64,000 nucleotides of DNA, taken from the NCBI GenBank assembly GCA_905160935.1, contig CAJHZI010000740.1, positions 62,001-126,000 on the forward strand, written 5' to 3'. The notes under the pieces were generated by a model that worked only from the letters and a program-made list of their open reading frames with translations, did not search any database and was not told the DNA's origin. The DNA is from Enchytraeus crypticus (lineage: Eukaryota > Annelida > Clitellata > Enchytraeida > Enchytraeidae). Below, one piece after another: positions 62,001 through 64,000 of the stretch (its first letter is position 1; every line of letters begins with the position of its first letter). Both the position numbers and the translations under genes were made by a program.

Positions 62001-63150
62001 TTCAAGAATGGAATTTGAATGATGGCATGCGCTTTAAGTCATTCGACACGACTGTGAGCAACACAGGATTGAAAAGTGGGGCTTGTATGCTCTTCGAACA
62101 GAAGCTTGGCCGCAGTCTTGTCAGTTTTCCATGTAGACATCATGTGATGGAGTTAATAATCGCAAACGTTTTTGATTCGATTATAGAGACATCAAGCGGA
62201 CCAAAAATTAAACTCTTTCAGAGATTTGCAGACTTCTGGACTTCCACTGATAGGTTTTGCATGAGTTTGAAAGCAGAGTAACCGATCATCACATCGTGGA
62301 AGCTGTCTCAGTTGCAACCTCATGATGACCATAGAGAGCTTCTTCAGCTGTCTCAACTCTTTCTTGGAGCTGAAAGTTTGGGAGATGCTACTATTCATCA
62401 ACCTGGTTCTGTACATCGGGCAAGGTGGATGTCCAAGCTGATATACTTTCTAAAGATTTTTCTCTGCCGATCTCAATTTAAGCTGACAGAGAGAGAACTA
62501 ATAGGACTTCGTCGGTTCAACGTTTTTGTGATCAAGGTGTATTTGAAAGCATGGTTTACCTGCCAATGTCCAACATCAGCTCCACTCAACGACCTGTCTC
62601 TGGTCAGAGACATAGAGACATGCAAGACATTGGATGAATCTGTTGCATCGGCAACAATGAAGAGTTTCTCCAACCATCTGTGGATCTAAATGAGACTCTG
62701 ACTGGATTGGCTTTTTTAAGCAGATGTTACGGTTGATGAAAAATTTGACATGATAAGAGCGCTTGAAAGCGAAGGTTCATGTGACTATCCACCACGCAGA
62801 ATTATTGCTGACGATAAAACTACCAAGAAAATCTATCTGATTTCGTAACAAGGCACACTAGGAAGCTGTTTATAGTTCTAGATGTGGATCATGATTTTCT
62901 AAAAGATCCAAGTACATGGGATAATGGGACACTAATGACGTATACATTAACGCTCGGAGAAGGCAGGTCAATTAAAGGTCGTGAATGACGCTGCTGAGCG
63001 CGTCGTTGAGCTTTGTCAATCATTCAAAGGAGTGCTTACTAGCCAAGAAGAACAGAAACAGTTCCTTTTACAGATTGTGGAGAATCATAGATTGCATTAT
63101 CCTGAATCAAACAAGTCAGCGGTCGTCAAGAACACTTTTAATCATTGACA
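59085..63150 (+). pseudogene. Transposase-like gene, split by a hAT insertion and several frameshifts
   Basis: N-terminal part (about 59,085-59,521): Ser/Asp-rich start with SSDEDVSS and KRRKTT, then QYFFSATAHSLGIDPKKLTS, FTCDSC, LLGVPKIHSSTGEAQ, where the insertion occurs. Beyond it (from 61,976): FDTTVSNTG, GACMLFEQKLGRSLVSFPCRH, SSGPKIKLFQRF, ARWMSKLIYFLK, YLKAWFTC, CDYPPRRIIADD, and near the end EEQKQFLLQIVENHRLHYP. The DTT-SNTG and C-R-H-H blocks recall hAT-type DDE transposases. Many stops and shifts show it is dead. Confidence 0.75.
59522..61967. mobile_element. Nested hAT element, 2,446 bp, with 8-bp target duplication
   Basis: Flanked by GTGAAGCA on both sides (59,514-59,521 and 61,968-61,975). 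Ends CAGGGGCGGTTCTG and CAGAACCGCCACTG form a 14-bp inverted repeat with one mismatch, matching the CAGxG hAT terminus. Subterminal GGGGTGGCC copies occur at both ends. Inside I see no convincing transposase; a short open frame at 61,136-61,330 has no domain I recognise. It is probably non-autonomous. Confidence 0.93.
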
Positions 63151-63324
63151 GTGTTTTCAATAAGTAGGTCACATATTATATCTAGATTCGAGACTGTTGT
63201 GCAACCTCTAAATATGAATGGATTCTCATACAATTTTCTAAATTTAACTTTTGCATAGAAATGAACACATTTAGAGGGTGTGAGCATTAAAAATAACAAC
63301 TTTAGTTTTTATTGTCACCCTAAT

Positions 63325-63326
<2 letters not shown>

Positions 63327-63382
<56 letters not shown>

Positions 63383-63400
63383 TATATATACATGTATACA
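63327..63400 (+). repeat. (TA)n microsatellite flanking the transposon's right end
   Basis: TA run of about 50 bp followed by TACACAGTATATATACATG. Confidence 0.93.
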
Positions 63401-63870
63401 AGGTGCGCAATAAAAAAAATCCCCCAGCAAAATTGCGATAACTTTCTCTTTCTTTTTGAAATTCCAGGTAACCGTTGAGGAGGAATATTTTTTACAAGCT
63501 CACCGAATTTCTTCGAGATATTTTAAAAGAAACCGGAGTTACCGATGTTTTACGACAAAACTTGATTTCTTTAATTGACAGAATTTTACAATTGACGTTA
63601 GATATTCGTCATTTCGCAATTAGCTTCCGCGCTACAAATTAAACACACAAATGACTTCAAGCTAATGGACTAGTGACGTCCAACAAATGGTCTATTATTT
63701 TGGCTCAGACCAGTTAATAAACCCTGCGAAATCTAAGAAAGGCTTCTGTGTTAGATTTTCTATAGTTGATTCAGATGTACAACCATTGATCGAAATTCTC
63801 AAGCATAAGAATGCTTTAAGGCTGAAGAACGAATGATAATTAAAACGTTACGTACTTATTTTTTATGTCT
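63401..63870. other. Non-coding, possible start of another repeat
   Basis: TACAAGGTGCGCAATAAAAAAA at about 63,399 resembles the end of some Tc1/mariner-like elements, but no partner end is seen before the window stops. Confidence 0.25.
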
Positions 63871-63879
63871 GGGGAGCGA

Positions 63880-63983
63880 TGTCTCGAAAGCGATGTCAGT
63901 GACTGGCGAGCCCAGGATTTGAACCCCCGCACATACTGATCAACAGTCGAGTATCTTACCGACATCGCCACTAGCTCCAGCAT
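63880..63983 (-). repeat. SINE F1, copy 10 (3' truncated)
   Basis: GTCTCGAAAGCGATGTCAGTGAC, GGCGAGCCCAGGATTTGAACC, ACTGATCAACAGTCGAGTATC, CGACATCGCCACTAGCTCCAGC. Confidence 0.85.
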
Positions 63984-64000
63984 TAAAGCATATGGAGGTA

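Larger units (their letters stand above)
58642..63323 (+). mobile_element. Decayed DNA transposon with TTAGGGTGACAAT inverted ends
   Basis: TTAGGGTGACAAT at 58,642-58,654 and its exact complement at 63,311-63,323. Weaker similarity continues inward (CTCACACCC.CTTAAAT against ATTTAGAGGGTGTGAG). Both ends touch (TA)n arrays, so a target duplication cannot be told from the microsatellite. Without the nested hAT insertion the element would be about 2.2 kb. It carries one transposase-like gene, now broken. Superfamily is not certain: the protein resembles a widespread unnamed invertebrate transposase family with hAT-like traits. Confidence 0.75.

Overview
The window is AT-rich, intron-rich animal nuclear DNA from an invertebrate. 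A Dpr/zig-8-type two-Ig protein (a family I know from protostomes) and a single-domain PHM gene point to a protostome, but I cannot name the phylum. There are no bacterial-style operons, CRISPR arrays or convincing tRNA or rRNA genes. Less than 10% of the window is coding; much of the rest is retroposons, DNA transposons, microsatellites and minisatellites. Three host genes can be assembled by hand with matching splice phases. (1) About 10.1-13.9 kb, plus strand: a secreted or surface two-Ig protein of the Dpr/zig-8/lachesin type, three exons seen, 3' end uncertain. (2) 28,557-34,787, plus strand: a complete MEF2 MADS-box transcription factor, eight coding exons, 434 codons. (3) 44,532-55,818, minus strand: a complete copper monooxygenase of the PHM family (peptide C-terminal amidation), ten coding exons, 639 codons, with all copper ligands and an unusual disordered C-terminal tail of about 300 residues. 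MEF2 and PHM converge on a gap of nearly 10 kb. Mobile elements by region: 0-10 kb holds tRNA-derived SINEs (one head-to-head pair), a LINE fragment and tandem arrays; 10-14 kb is the Ig gene with introns full of SINE and LINE pieces; 15-16 kb is a CA/TA/TG block and a 17-bp minisatellite; 17.4-19.4 kb is a decayed piggyBac element with TTAA duplications; 20.6-25 kb is a nearly full-length but broken LINE on the minus strand; 51.7-52.5 kb is a mariner-type element with 182-bp inverted repeats inside a PHM intron; 58.6-63.3 kb is a decayed DNA transposon into which a 2,446-bp hAT element jumped, leaving a perfect 8-bp target duplication. The most interesting non-gene pattern is a set of SINE/LINE partnerships. 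One SINE family (called F3 here) ends in the same hairpin tail as an RTE-like LINE (LINE-A). Another (F4) ends in the same tail as a different LINE (LINE-B). F3 and F4 share a head domain, so one SINE body seems to have acquired two different LINE tails. All statements rest on reading the sequence; nothing was searched against a database.
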